From Pseudomonadota bacterium (lineage in GTDB: Bacteria > Myxococcota > Myxococcia > Myxococcales > Myxococcaceae): a DNA stretch of 64,000 bases. The DNA is taken from assembly GCA_023423535.1 (NCBI GenBank), contig JAFAFL010000146.1, positions 20,085 through 84,084 on the forward strand, in the 5' to 3' direction. Of this stretch, positions 54,882 through 63,940 are shown one piece after another (positions within the stretch are counted from its first letter, which is position 1; each line of letters begins with the position of its first letter). The position numbers and the translations under genes were made by a program. The notes under the pieces are model-generated. The model was given only the letters and a program-made list of their open reading frames with translations, made no database searches and was not told the DNA's origin.

Positions 54882-57518
54882 TCAGGGATCCGAGCAGCAG
54901 CGGAAGCCCACGTCCACCGCCTTTGCGGAGGGCGAGCCGTTCCTGCGCGCGGAGCACCGGGACGCGTAGTCCGGCCGCGTGTGCGAGCCGCCCTTCTGCG
55001 CCTTGTCCTGGTTCCCCGCGTAGTTCGAGGCCGTCCACTCCGCCGCGTTGCCCGAGAGGTCCGAGACGCCGTAGCCGGAGCGGCACTTGCCGTAGCGCCC
55101 CGCGGGCACCAGCGGGCGGTCCTCGCCGAGCTCGTCTTCGGTGTTGCACAGCTCCGCGTCGAAGGTGTTGCCGTACGGGAAACGGGTGTTGCCCGGGCCC
55201 TTGCAGGCCTTCTCCCACTCCTCCTCCGTGCACAGCCGCTTCCCCTGGCCCTCGCAGAGCCGCTTCGCCTCGCTCCAGGAGACGTTCACCTTCGGCATCG
55301 CGCCGCGGCGGTTGGGAAACTCGTAGGTGTCGATGCAGAAGTCGGAGACCTCCACGTTGCCGAGGATCCGCTCGTCGAACCCCATCATCGGGTCGTCGCG
55401 CGCGGTGCCCATCCGGAAGGTCCCGCCCGGCACGTGCCGCATCCCGTCCGCGCACTCGCCGGTCCGCCGCGCGGTCGTTCCTGCGGTCGCCGCGGCGGCC
55501 ACCGTCGTCCCGGAGGTGCCTGAGCCCTGAGCTGTGTCACCCGATGCGGCGTTCGAGCCTGCGCCCGCGTTGGCGGCGGCGATGGCGGCTGCACTCCGGG
55601 TGTCCTCGGCCTTGCGCTGCGCCTCCGCGAGCCTCGCGGCCTCCTGCGCCCGGCGCGCCTCCTCCGCCCGCCGCTGCTCCTCCGCGAGCCGCTGTGCCTC
55701 CGCCTGGGCCGCCTCCGCGCGACGCTTCTCCTCGGCGGTGGTGGCCTCCTCGATGCGGCGGCGCGCCTCCGCCTGGGCCTCCTCGAGCCTCCGCGCCTCC
55801 TCCGCTCGGCGACGCGCGTCCTCGGCAGCGCGGAGGGGATCGCCCTTGCGCGAGGCCGTGGGGTCCGCCGCGGCGGCGAGGGGAACGGGTGCAGTGGGCG
55901 CGGTTGTGGTGCCCTGCTGCGGGGTTCCGTCCGCCACCGCCACCGCCGGCTCCACCGGCTGCGTGAGGGGGACCGGGACCGCCCCCTGCGCGCCGAGCGG
56001 CACCGGCGCGGTGGGCGGATGGCCCGTTCCCTGCGCGATCACCGGCGCGTCGTGCTTGCCGAGGTACCAGTAGCCGCCCGCCGCACCCGCCGCGAGCCCC
56101 GCGAGGGTGATGACCGCGAAGAGGACGATCCCGCGCCCGCCCTTGCGCTCGCCATCGACGGCCACGAAGCGGGACTCGGTGGGGTCGCCATGCGGCTCGA
56201 CCGCCCGCATTTCCGAGCTGGGGAAGGACGGCATCAGCGCCGTCTCGTCGCGGTCTCCCACACCGGGTATCTGCAGCGTCACCGGCGCCGGCGGCACGCT
56301 GTCCGGAATGACGCGGCCGTCGCGACGGGTGGGCTCCTGCGCCCGGATCTCCATCGTCTCGCCGAAGGGCAGCTGCGGCAGCGCCTGGGTATCCGCCGCA
56401 TCCGAGACGTCCACCTCTTCCACCGGCACCGGCGGCGGAAGCGGCTCCTTTTCCAGCACCCGGCGGCGAAGCTCGTGCGTCGTCGGCCCGACCGCGGCGA
56501 CCGGTGGAGGCGGCGGCGGACGGACGCGCGTCACCGCGGGCGGAGGCGGCGCCTCGGGGCCCTTCTTCAGCGGCGGCGGCGAGGCCTTCCGGGTGATCTC
56601 GACGAACTCCTCGAACAGCGCGCCGGCGGTCTTCGGCCGGGCCAGCGGGTTCGTGTTCAGCGCCCGGCGGTAGAGCCCTTCGATCGCCGGCGGCAGCTCC
56701 GGGTTTCGCCGGGTGAGCTCCGGCACCGCGCCGTCCGGGGTCAGGCCGGAGAGCATCTCGCCCATGATCACGCCGAGCGAGTAGAGGTCCGCGCGCGCAT
56801 CCACCTCCTGGCCGCCCACGTACTCCGGCGCGAGGTACCGGTCCGCCTTCCGCCCCTTCGCCGCCTGCACGAACGGCAGCCGCGGGATGGCCAGCGGCAG
56901 CGCGAAGTCGCTCACCTTCAGCAGGTCCGGCAGGACGATGACGTTGTCCGGCTTGACGTTGCAGTGCGCGCCGACCTTGTGCGCCCCGTCCAGCGCGTGG
57001 GCGATTTGCCCGAGGATCGGCTCCACCTCGCGCAGGGTGAACAGCTCGCCCTTCTGGGTGCGCAGGTCGATGATCTTCCGGAGGGTCAGGCCCTCCAGCA
57101 GCTGCATCGTGTACCAGGGGCGCTCGCCGTCCTCCCCGTCCTCGTACACGCGGATGAGGTTCTGGTGGCTGAGCTTCCGCCCCAGCCGGATGGCGCGTCC
57201 GAAGGCCCTTCGCTCCTCCGCGGTCTGCACGAGGCGCGGGTTGACCACCTTGAGCGCGACCTCCACGTCCACCTCGCGGTCGTGCGCCCGGAACACCGCA
57301 CCGACGGCGCCACCGCCGATGGCGTCTCGGATCTCGTAGCGGCCGGAGACGACGTCGCCCGGCTTGTAGGGCGCGTTCTCCAGGGCCGCGCCCTGCGGCC
57401 GCTTCCGGGAAAAGGTCCCGGTGGCCTGACGCACCCCGCCGCCCGCGAGCTTCTGCCCACAGGTCCCGCAGCTATCGGTCGAGTCGGGGACGTGGCTGCC
57501 GCACCGGTAGCAGAGCAA
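54882..57518 (-). CDS. Zinc-ribbon / pseudokinase / TM / FGE-sulfatase fusion
   Basis: 878 residues from TTG 57518. Residues 3-20 are a zinc ribbon (CYRCG ... CGTCG). Residues 61-310 have a protein-kinase fold with VALK (Lys90), but the catalytic loop reads HCNVKPDN (185-192), so the HRD Asp is Asn, and DFG is DFA (204-206). It is therefore probably catalytically dead. A Pro-rich stretch, one membrane helix (about 468-492) and a Glu/Arg/Ala coiled coil follow. The C-terminal ~185 residues are an FGE-sulfatase (SUMF1) domain (MRHVPGGTFRMGTARDDPMM, RLCTEEEWEKACKG, GGSHTRPDYASRC) outside the cytoplasm. Confidence 0.9.
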   Translation of the reverse strand: MLCYRCGSHVPDSTDSCGTCGQKLAGGGVRQATGTFSRKRPQGAALENAPYKPGDVVSGRYEIRDAIGGGAVGAVFRAHDREVDVEVALKVVNPRLVQTAEERRAFGRAIRLGRKLSHQNLIRVYEDGEDGERPWYTMQLLEGLTLRKIIDLRTQKGELFTLREVEPILGQIAHALDGAHKVGAHCNVKPDNVIVLPDLLKVSDFALPLAIPRLPFVQAAKGRKADRYLAPEYVGGQEVDARADLYSLGVIMGEMLSGLTPDGAVPELTRRNPELPPAIEGLYRRALNTNPLARPKTAGALFEEFVEITRKASPPPLKKGPEAPPPPAVTRVRPPPPPPVAAVGPTTHELRRRVLEKEPLPPPVPVEEVDVSDAADTQALPQLPFGETMEIRAQEPTRRDGRVIPDSVPPAPVTLQIPGVGDRDETALMPSFPSSEMRAVEPHGDPTESRFVAVDGERKGGRGIVLFAVITLAGLAAGAAGGYWYLGKHDAPVIAQGTGHPPTAPVPLGAQGAVPVPLTQPVEPAVAVADGTPQQGTTTAPTAPVPLAAAADPTASRKGDPLRAAEDARRRAEEARRLEEAQAEARRRIEEATTAEEKRRAEAAQAEAQRLAEEQRRAEEARRAQEAARLAEAQRKAEDTRSAAAIAAANAGAGSNAASGDTAQGSGTSGTTVAAAATAGTTARRTGECADGMRHVPGGTFRMGTARDDPMMGFDERILGNVEVSDFCIDTYEFPNRRGAMPKVNVSWSEAKRLCEGQGKRLCTEEEWEKACKGPGNTRFPYGNTFDAELCNTEDELGEDRPLVPAGRYGKCRSGYGVSDLSGNAAEWTASNYAGNQDKAQKGGSHTRPDYASRCSARRNGSPSAKAVDVGFRCCSDP

Positions 57519-57626
57519 GGACGAGACACTCCTGGGGTCTGACCCGGCTCAGGCGGGGCAAAAACCCTTAAATGATCGCAGTTTGTACCGCGAGCACGCA
57601 CACGGGTTCAAGGAAGGGGGTCATCT

Positions 57627-58109
57627 TCACCTCCCCGTCGAGCCAAAGCCGCCCTCGCCGCGCTCCGTCCCGCCCAGCTCCGTCACCTCGCGCAGCTCCG
57701 CCCGCGTCACCGGCGCGATGACGAGCTGCGCCATGCGGTCTCCCCGTGACAGCGTGAAGGGCTCGTTCGAGAGGTTGGCGAGGATGACCTTCACTTCCCC
57801 GCGGTAGTCCGAGTCGATGGTCCCCGGCGTGTTGAGGCAGGTCACCCCACTCTTCAGCGCCAGCCCCGAGCGTGGGCGGACCTGGGCTTCGAAGCCTTCC
57901 GGAATCGCCAGCGCCAGCCCGGTGGGCACTGCGGCGCGTCCCATGGGCGGGAGGGTCAGCGGTTCGTCCACGTCCGCGAGGAGGTCCATCCCCGCCGCCC
58001 CGGCCGTCTGGTAACGCGGCAGCGGGAGGGGATCGGGGTGCGGTCGGAGGCGGCGGACCTCGACGGTGACGGTCGAGGAAGAGGCGGAGGTGGGAGGCGT
58101 GGACGACAT
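57627..58109 (-). CDS. dut: dUTP diphosphatase
   Basis: 160 residues. All five trimeric dUTPase motifs can be read: AGMDLLAD, PRSGLALKSG, GTIDSDYRGE, GDRMAQLVIAPV and the C-terminal GERGEGGFGSTGR-type P-loop-like motif (GGTERGEGGFGSTG). It hydrolyses dUTP to dUMP, keeping uracil out of DNA. The N-terminal ~20 residues are Ser/Thr-rich and extra. It lies 26 bases after the M23 peptidase gene. Confidence 0.95.
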   Translation of the reverse strand: MSSTPPTSASSSTVTVEVRRLRPHPDPLPLPRYQTAGAAGMDLLADVDEPLTLPPMGRAAVPTGLALAIPEGFEAQVRPRSGLALKSGVTCLNTPGTIDSDYRGEVKVILANLSNEPFTLSRGDRMAQLVIAPVTRAELREVTELGGTERGEGGFGSTGR

Positions 58110-58135
58110 GAACGGGCGTGTAGCATGGGGGGCTG

Positions 58136-59158
58136 TCATTCGATCTGGCCGCCGGTGATCGCGAAGGCAGGGCCCTTGCGTCGGTGGAGCGCGAGCGGGT
58201 CCACCGGCTCGCCACGGAGCTCGAGCTGGTAGTGCAGGTGCGGTCCGGTCGAGCGTCCGGTGTTGCCGGAGCGGGAGATGACCTGGCCCTCTTCGACGGC
58301 CTCGCCCACTCCGACGAGGAGCCGGTCGTTGTGGCAGTAGGCGGTGGTCACGCCGCGGCCGTGGTCGAGCACCAGCACGTTGCCGTTGACGCCATCGTGG
58401 CTCGCGCGCCGGACGATGCCTCGCGCGGTGGCGCGCACCTCCGTTCCCACCGGCACCGCGAGGTCCACGCCGGTGTGCAGCTTCCTCGTCCCCAGCGTGG
58501 GATGCGTGCGCCAACCGAAGCCCGAGGAGACGCGGGTCCCCTCGTCCACCGGCCAGCGAAGCCCGTACGCGAGCCCCACCGCCAGCACCTCGCGCGCCCG
58601 CTCCACCGCGCGGCCGTAGCCCGGAGGCAGCGCCCGTCCCAGCGCATCCAGGTCCGCGCGGTCACCGTCCGCCAAAGCCCGTCCGTGGGCGTAGCGCGCT
58701 GGCGCCGCTCCGGCGAAGACCGCCAGCACCGCCGCGTCGTGACCGCCGAGATCATCTGCGAGTTCACGCAGGAGCCGTTCGCAGGCCGCGGGACCTCTGA
58801 CTGCTTGTTGGAGCATCTCCGGCTCAATCGCGTGCGCGGTGGCGAGCGCGCGGGTCGTCTCCGGCAGTGGGCCGTCCTTCAGCGCGCCGTGCAGCGCCAG
58901 CCCCAGGGCTTCGTACGCATCCGCGTCCGGCGGCGCGAGGACCGGCGGTGGGACGTGCAGCCCGAACGACTGCTGTGCCCTCGGCGTGGAGGGAGAGCCG
59001 TAGTAGGCGAGCAGCGAGGGCGAGGTGTCCTTGCGTCCCAGCGCGCGCGCCCACAGCGACTGCAGGAGCCCACCCGCCGGCGTGTGGTGCAGCGCCGCCC
59101 ATCCGCACAGCAGCGCGAGGAAGAGCTCGGGGAGACCACCTTTGCGCGCGGTGAACAT
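58136..59158 (-). CDS. M23-family metallopeptidase
   Basis: 340 residues from ATG 59158. An N-terminal hydrophobic segment (about 11-33) is a signal or anchor. The helical middle (80-200) resembles a lysozyme-like or scaffold region without catalytic motifs. The C-terminal ~130 residues are an M23 (LytM) domain with zinc ligands in HTGVDLAVPVG (His228, Asp232) and HLHYQLELRG (His307/His309). It should cleave peptide cross-bridges in peptidoglycan. Co-transcribed with dut and the membrane protein gene upstream. Confidence 0.9.
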   Translation of the reverse strand: MFTARKGGLPELFLALLCGWAALHHTPAGGLLQSLWARALGRKDTSPSLLAYYGSPSTPRAQQSFGLHVPPPVLAPPDADAYEALGLALHGALKDGPLPETTRALATAHAIEPEMLQQAVRGPAACERLLRELADDLGGHDAAVLAVFAGAAPARYAHGRALADGDRADLDALGRALPPGYGRAVERAREVLAVGLAYGLRWPVDEGTRVSSGFGWRTHPTLGTRKLHTGVDLAVPVGTEVRATARGIVRRASHDGVNGNVLVLDHGRGVTTAYCHNDRLLVGVGEAVEEGQVISRSGNTGRSTGPHLHYQLELRGEPVDPLALHRRKGPAFAITGGQIE

Positions 59159-59175
59159 GGGGGCGGGCCTCGGGG

Positions 59176-59985
59176 TCACCGGAAGAACGACAACAGAGGG
59201 CTCGCGTCGAGCAACGCGGCGGCGGCGAGCGGGAGGACGACCGCGGTGCCCGGGAGGCCTCGCAGCGCTGCGCGAGCCCGGTCTCGAGCCGTCCCCTTCC
59301 CCGCCGCGCGCGCGAGATCGTCGGCGCGGACGAGCGCGAAGAGTGACGCCCGGAGCGCGAAGGTCCACAGCACCGCCAGCAGCAGCGCCACCGCGGCGAC
59401 ACGCGCGGCCGGCTCCGCCCACTCTGCGCCGAGGAGCGCATCGCCGCGGAGGAAGACCGTCCCCTGCACCGACCGCGCGAGCGTGCACGCGCCGGCGAGT
59501 CCCAAAGCGAAGGTGAACGGCGCGCGGGTCAGCCGGAGGATCGTCGGGCGGCGGAGCACGTCGGCGAACACGGTGCGCCAGGGCCGGGCAGCGGGTGCGT
59601 CCTCGCCCTCTCCGTAGTTGAGAAGCGGCAGGCCGAGGATCGCCAGCGCGAGCAGCTCCCACACGAGCGCGAGCCCTCGGGCGATCCGCGTGCGGCTGTC
59701 GAGGTCCACGAGGTTCACCCAGCCCGCGCTCCAGTCGCGCCCGCCCGCCCACGCGTCGAACGCGGCGTCGAGCCCGTCCAGCGCCCAGAGGAGCCGGTCG
59801 TCCACCGCGTCCGCCGCCGCGTGCAGCCCCACCGCGAGCAGCGAGAAGAGCCCCAGCGGCATGAAGAGGAAGCGCACCGAGCCCACCGCGCGCGAGACGA
59901 GGGCCAGCGGGCCGCCCTTCGCCGTGTCCCGTCGTCGATGGGGAAAGCCGTGCACGCGCGACACCTCCGCCGCGCGTGAACGCAT
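59176..59985 (-). CDS. Multi-pass membrane protein
   Basis: 269 residues from ATG 59985. The N-terminal ~35 residues are basic. Hydrophobic helices occur near 38-60, 108-128, 165-190, 195-220 and 245-265, with Arg/Ala-rich loops between. No family is recognised. It is first in a likely three-gene unit with the M23 peptidase and dut, separated from each by under 30 bases, and is divergent from the Wzz-like lipoprotein gene. Confidence 0.68.
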   Translation of the reverse strand: MRSRAAEVSRVHGFPHRRRDTAKGGPLALVSRAVGSVRFLFMPLGLFSLLAVGLHAAADAVDDRLLWALDGLDAAFDAWAGGRDWSAGWVNLVDLDSRTRIARGLALVWELLALAILGLPLLNYGEGEDAPAARPWRTVFADVLRRPTILRLTRAPFTFALGLAGACTLARSVQGTVFLRGDALLGAEWAEPAARVAAVALLLAVLWTFALRASLFALVRADDLARAAGKGTARDRARAALRGLPGTAVVLPLAAAALLDASPLLSFFR

Positions 59986-60025
59986 GGGCGCGGAATTGGA
60001 TCCATCCGGTAGATTGCCAGACAGC

Positions 60026-60634
60026 ATGCAACGGCGGCACAGGGCGGGTCCGGGGTGGAGTTCGTACACGCGCGCTGCGTTCGTCGTCGGTGCGTTGGCG
60101 CTGGGCGCCGGGACCGCGGGCTGTCGCCGAAAGGCGAACGAGCCAGCGGTCACCGCCACCGGCACGATCATCTTTCAACCGGAGGCGCTCACCGCGCCGG
60201 GCGAGGCCTCTGGCACCGACCGCCGTTCCTTCCTGCGGACGCAGGAGGAGCTCCTCAACGCGCGGACGATGAGCGAGGGGGTGGCGGCGCAGCTGGGGCT
60301 GACGGGAGCGCCGGAGCGGCTCGTCTCCGGCCGCGCGCAGGGAGCGACCTGGATCCTCGAGGTCCGCGCTCACCACCCCGACCCGGACGTCTCGCGGAGG
60401 GCCTGCAACGCGGCGCTGGACCTCTTTCTCACGCAGCGGGGCGAAGGGGTGCGTGCCCCGCTCGAGGCCCGTCAGAGGGCCCTGGCGGCTCGCCTGAACG
60501 CACTGCCCGAGGACGCTCCCGAACGCGCGGCGCTGAGGCACGACCTGGAGCTGCTCGCGCTCCGGCTGACTTCTGCGCCCGCCGACGCGCACGTGCTCGA
60601 GGCCTGTCACAACGTTTCGGAGGTGAAGCGGTGA
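60026..60634 (+). CDS. Wzz-like lipoprotein
   Basis: 202 residues from ATG 60026. Signal peptide with lipobox GTAGC (Cys33). The mature part resembles the periplasmic half of Wzz-type chain-length regulators: FLRTQEELLNARTMSEGVAA, GATWILEVRAHHPDPDVSRR and ACNAALDLFLTQRG, followed by a coiled-coil-like helix (LEARQRALAARLNALPEDAP). It lacks the two membrane helices of true Wzz and ends soon after the helix. It may be a truncated regulator of polysaccharide export; no polysaccharide genes are nearby. Confidence 0.65.
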   Translation: MQRRHRAGPGWSSYTRAAFVVGALALGAGTAGCRRKANEPAVTATGTIIFQPEALTAPGEASGTDRRSFLRTQEELLNARTMSEGVAAQLGLTGAPERLVSGRAQGATWILEVRAHHPDPDVSRRACNAALDLFLTQRGEGVRAPLEARQRALAARLNALPEDAPERAALRHDLELLALRLTSAPADAHVLEACHNVSEVKR

Positions 60635-61137
60635 TCCGCACAGCACACGCAGCCGATGCCGAGGCGCTCTCGCGGCTGGGCACCCAGACCTTCTGCGACA
60701 CCTTCGGGCACCTCTACCCGCCGGAGGATCTCGCGGCTTACCTCTCCGAGGCGCACACGCCCGAGGCCTGGCGGAAGCTGCTGACGACACCGCACACCCG
60801 GACCTGGCTCTGGGAAGCGGAGGGCGGCGAGCCGGTCGCGTACGCGGTGGCAGGTCCCTGCAAGCTCCCCCATCCGGAGGTCACGGAGGGCGCAGGCGAG
60901 CTTCGGCGGCTCTACGTCGCGCGCTCGCAGCAGGGCACCGGGCTGGGGCGCGCGCTCTTCGACGTCGCTCTGGGCTGGCTCGAGTCAGAGGGCCGCTCGC
61001 CGCTGTGGGTCGGCGTGTACTCGGAGAACCACCGCGCGCTCCGGCTCTACCTCGGCCGCGGCTTCGTCCAGGTGGGCGAGTACGAGTTCCCCGTCGGCCG
61101 GATGCGCGACCGCGAGCTCATCCTGCGCCGAGGCTGA
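60631..61137 (+). CDS. GNAT-family N-acetyltransferase
   Basis: 168 residues from GTG 60631, overlapping the previous stop as GTGA, with GGAGG seven bases upstream. The GNAT fold is clear: motif A around ELRRLYVARSQQGTGLGRAL, with the acetyl-CoA loop QQGTGLGRA, and motif B ending in NHRALRLYLGRGFVQVGEYE. The N-terminus IRTAHAADAEALSRLG is standard. Substrate unknown; similar proteins acetylate amines or peptide N-termini. Coupled to the Wzz-like lipoprotein gene. Confidence 0.9.
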   Translation: MIRTAHAADAEALSRLGTQTFCDTFGHLYPPEDLAAYLSEAHTPEAWRKLLTTPHTRTWLWEAEGGEPVAYAVAGPCKLPHPEVTEGAGELRRLYVARSQQGTGLGRALFDVALGWLESEGRSPLWVGVYSENHRALRLYLGRGFVQVGEYEFPVGRMRDRELILRRG

Positions 61138-61166
61138 AGGCCGCATGACGACCCGCTGAAACGACG

Positions 61167-61200
61167 ACGCCCCCCGATCCCCGGAGGGAGCGGAGGGCGC
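61167..61200 (-). terminator. Hairpin after pnp
   Basis: A 10-bp GC-rich stem (GCGCCCTCCG pairing with CGGGGGGCGT, two wobble pairs) lies 35 bases beyond the pnp stop on the minus strand and is followed by CGTCGTTTC. It sits between the convergent GNAT and pnp genes and may serve both. Confidence 0.45.
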
Positions 61201-61234
61201 TGTCTCTACAGCTGCTGGCGTTGTGACCTGGCGG

Positions 61235-63403
61235 CTACGCCTTGGCCTTCGGCTGCTCGTCACCGGCCGCGGCGGGAGGCGGCGTGGCGGCCGAGGCCTG
61301 CTGGGCGGCGGCTCGATCCGCGAGCGCCTCCTTGCGCGACAGCCGGATCTTGCCGGTCTTGTCGATGCTGAGGACCTTCACCAGCACCTCGTCGCCCTCC
61401 TTCAGCACGTCGGAGACCTCCTTCACGCGCTTGTCGGACAGCTCGGAGATGTGGACGAGCCCGTCGGTGCCCGGGAAGAGCTCCACGAAGGCGCCGAACT
61501 CCGCGATCTTGCGGACGGTGCCCGTGTAGATCTTGCCGACCTCGGCCTCGCGGGTGAGCGCCTGGATCATCGCGATCGCGGCCTTCACCGAGTTCGAGTC
61601 CGCCGACGCCACGTCGATCCGGCCCGAGTCGTCGATGTTGATCGCCGCGCCGGTGCGCGCGGTGATGTCCTTGATCACCTTCCCGCCCGGCCCGATGACG
61701 TTCTTGATGAACTCGGGGCGGATCATGATGGTGGTGATCCGCGGCGCGTACTGGCTGATCTCCTGACGCGACTCGGGGATCGCCTTCAGCATCTCGTCGA
61801 GGATGTGCAGACGGCCCACCCGGGCCTGGTCCAGCGCGCGGCGCATGATCTCGGTGGTGAGGCCGGAGATCTTGATGTCCATCTGGATGGACGTGATGCC
61901 CTTCTTCGTGCCGCAGACCTTGAAGTCCATGTCGCCGAGGTGATCCTCGTCACCGAGGATGTCGGAGAGGATCGCCACGCGCTCCTCCTCCTTCACCAGA
62001 CCCATGGCGATGCCCGCCACCGGCGCCTTGATCGGGATGCCGGCATCCATCATCGCCAGGGTGCCGCCGCACACCGACGCCATGGACGACGAGCCGTTCG
62101 ACTCAAGGATGTCCGAGACGATCCGGATGACGTAGGGGAACTTGTCCTGGTCCGGCGTCATCCCGCGCAGCGCCCGCTCCGCCAGCGCGCCGTGGCCGAT
62201 CTCGCGACGGCCGGGGCCGCGGAGGAACTTCGCCTCGCCCACGCTGAACGGGGGGAAGTTGTAGTGGAGCATGAAGCGCCGGAAGTGCATCCCGGTCAGC
62301 ATCTCCACCCGCTGCTCGTCCTCGCTGGTGCCGAGCGTCGCCGCGACGAGCGCCTGGGTCTCACCGCGGGTGAACAGCGCCGAGCCGTGCACGCGCGGCA
62401 GCACGCCGACCTCGCAGGTGATCTGCCGGACCTTGTCGTGCGGACGCGCGCCGATGCGGCCACCGCTGAGCACCATCTCGCGCATGTACTGGTACTTGAG
62501 GTCCTCGACGACCGTCTTCGCCGCCTTCTCCACCTGCGGCGTGAAGCCCTCGCCCATCTCCTCCTTCAGCTTCGCGATCGCGTCCTTCTTCGCCTTCGAG
62601 AGCGCATCGCCGCGGGCGTGCTTCTCCGCGATCCCGTAGCCCTGGGCGATGGCGTCCCACGCGAGCGCCTTCACCTTCGCCTTGAGGTCCTCCGGCGGCG
62701 CGGCAATGGCCTCGAACTTCCGCGGCTCCTTGCCGAGCTGCTTGCGCATCTCGTCCTGCAGGTCGAGCACCGGCTGCACCGACTTGTGGCCGAACTCGAG
62801 CGCCTGGACCATGGACTCCTCGTCCACCTCGTCCGCGCCGCCCTCGACCATCACGATCGCGTCACGCGAGCACGCGAGCACCAGATCGATGTCGCTCTTC
62901 TCGCGCTGAGCGCGGGTCGGGTTGGCGACGAACTCGCCCTCGATGCGGCCCACGCGGATGCCCGCGATCGGCCCGTTGAACGGGATGTCCGACACCCACA
63001 TCGCCGCCGAGGCGCCGGTGATGGCGTGGATGTCGCCCTCGTTCTCCGGGTCGGACGAGATGACGGACGCAATGAGCTGCGTCTCGTACGCGTAGCCTTC
63101 CGGGAACAGCGGCCGACAGGACCGGTCCACGATGCGGGAGGTCAGCGTCTCCTTCTCGGTGAGACGGCCCTCGCGCTTGAAGTAGGAGCCGGGGATCTTG
63201 CCCGCCGCGAACAGCTTCTCCTGGTAGTCCACCGTCAGCGGCAGGAAGTCGACGTCCTTCTTCTCCTTCGCCGACACCGCGGTGACGAGCAGCATGGTGT
63301 CGCCGTAGCGCACCACCACCGAGCCGTCCGCCTGCTTCGCCCAATGCCCGGTCTCGATCGAGAGCTCAGAGCCTCCGACCTTCACACTCTTCTTCAGATG
63401 CAT
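61235..63403 (-). CDS. pnp: Polynucleotide phosphorylase
   Basis: 722 residues from ATG 63403, with GAGGA six bases upstream. The enzyme degrades RNA 3' to 5' with phosphate and is part of the degradosome. Two RNase PH domains are present (first: IETGHWAKQADGSVVVRYGD; second: RTHDKV-like GARPHDKVRQITCEVGVLPR and GTSEDEQRVEMLTGMHFRRF), then a KH domain (IGPGGKVIKDITARTGAAIN) and an S1 domain (GKIYTGTVRKIAEFGAFVEL), and a short Ala/Pro tail. Length matches the family. It follows rpsO, as in most bacteria. Confidence 0.97.
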   Translation of the reverse strand: MHLKKSVKVGGSELSIETGHWAKQADGSVVVRYGDTMLLVTAVSAKEKKDVDFLPLTVDYQEKLFAAGKIPGSYFKREGRLTEKETLTSRIVDRSCRPLFPEGYAYETQLIASVISSDPENEGDIHAITGASAAMWVSDIPFNGPIAGIRVGRIEGEFVANPTRAQREKSDIDLVLACSRDAIVMVEGGADEVDEESMVQALEFGHKSVQPVLDLQDEMRKQLGKEPRKFEAIAAPPEDLKAKVKALAWDAIAQGYGIAEKHARGDALSKAKKDAIAKLKEEMGEGFTPQVEKAAKTVVEDLKYQYMREMVLSGGRIGARPHDKVRQITCEVGVLPRVHGSALFTRGETQALVAATLGTSEDEQRVEMLTGMHFRRFMLHYNFPPFSVGEAKFLRGPGRREIGHGALAERALRGMTPDQDKFPYVIRIVSDILESNGSSSMASVCGGTLAMMDAGIPIKAPVAGIAMGLVKEEERVAILSDILGDEDHLGDMDFKVCGTKKGITSIQMDIKISGLTTEIMRRALDQARVGRLHILDEMLKAIPESRQEISQYAPRITTIMIRPEFIKNVIGPGGKVIKDITARTGAAINIDDSGRIDVASADSNSVKAAIAMIQALTREAEVGKIYTGTVRKIAEFGAFVELFPGTDGLVHISELSDKRVKEVSDVLKEGDEVLVKVLSIDKTGKIRLSRKEALADRAAAQQASAATPPPAAAGDEQPKAKA

Positions 63404-63623
63404 GTGCTTCCTCTCCCGCCTCGCCACGAGGGCTGAGACGTCCTCACTTCGTGAAATGAAGCGGGAGGAGGTCGTGCCGGGAGGGACGCGCCAGGAACTT
63501 TTGATCCCTCATTTCGCGGGCCGAACGCCGCGCTGCTCAATGCTCGGCCCGCCAAATTGGAAACCAAAAATGCCCGACAACGCGCCCTACGAGCCCTTCC
63601 GCCTCTCCGCGCCCAACAACGCT

Positions 63624-63656
63624 CCGGGGCGTCCAGGATTTCTCCCGACGCCCCGG
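63624..63656 (-). terminator. Hairpin between rpsO and pnp
   Basis: A perfect 10-bp stem CCGGGGCGTC/GACGCCCCGG with a 13-base loop begins 14 bases after the rpsO stop on the minus strand. There is no T run, so it may be an RNase processing or stability element, as known between rpsO and pnp in E. coli. The remaining ~220 bases to the pnp start show no gene; an AT-rich patch at 63551-63572 could hold a pnp promoter. Confidence 0.6.
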
Positions 63657-63670
63657 TTACTGCCACTCGG

Positions 63671-63940
63671 CTACTTGCGGATGCCGAGCCCGTCGATCAG
63701 CTTCTTGTACCGGTTGGGGTCCTTCCCCTTCAGGTAGTCCAGAAGCCGGCGGCGCTGACCGACCATCTTCAGCAGACCGCGCCGGGAGTGGTGGTCCTTC
63801 TTGTGGGTCTTGAAGTGCTCGGTGAGCATGGTGATGCGCTCGGAGAGCAGCGCAACCTGGACCTCGGGGGAGCCCGTGTCGGTCTCGTGGGTGCGGTACT
63901 TCTCGACGACGACGGCCTTGCGTTCGGTCTGCAGCGACAT
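63671..63940 (-). CDS. rpsO: 30S ribosomal protein S15
   Basis: 89 residues from ATG 63940, the normal S15 length. S15 binds 16S rRNA in the central domain and nucleates platform assembly. Conserved segments: THETDTGSPEVQVALLSERI, LTEHFKTHKKDHHSRRGLL and MVGQRRRLLDYLKGKDPNRY. The 60 bases upstream to the window edge hold a purine-rich ribosome site and no gene. Confidence 0.97.
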   Translation of the reverse strand: MSLQTERKAVVVEKYRTHETDTGSPEVQVALLSERITMLTEHFKTHKKDHHSRRGLLKMVGQRRRLLDYLKGKDPNRYKKLIDGLGIRK

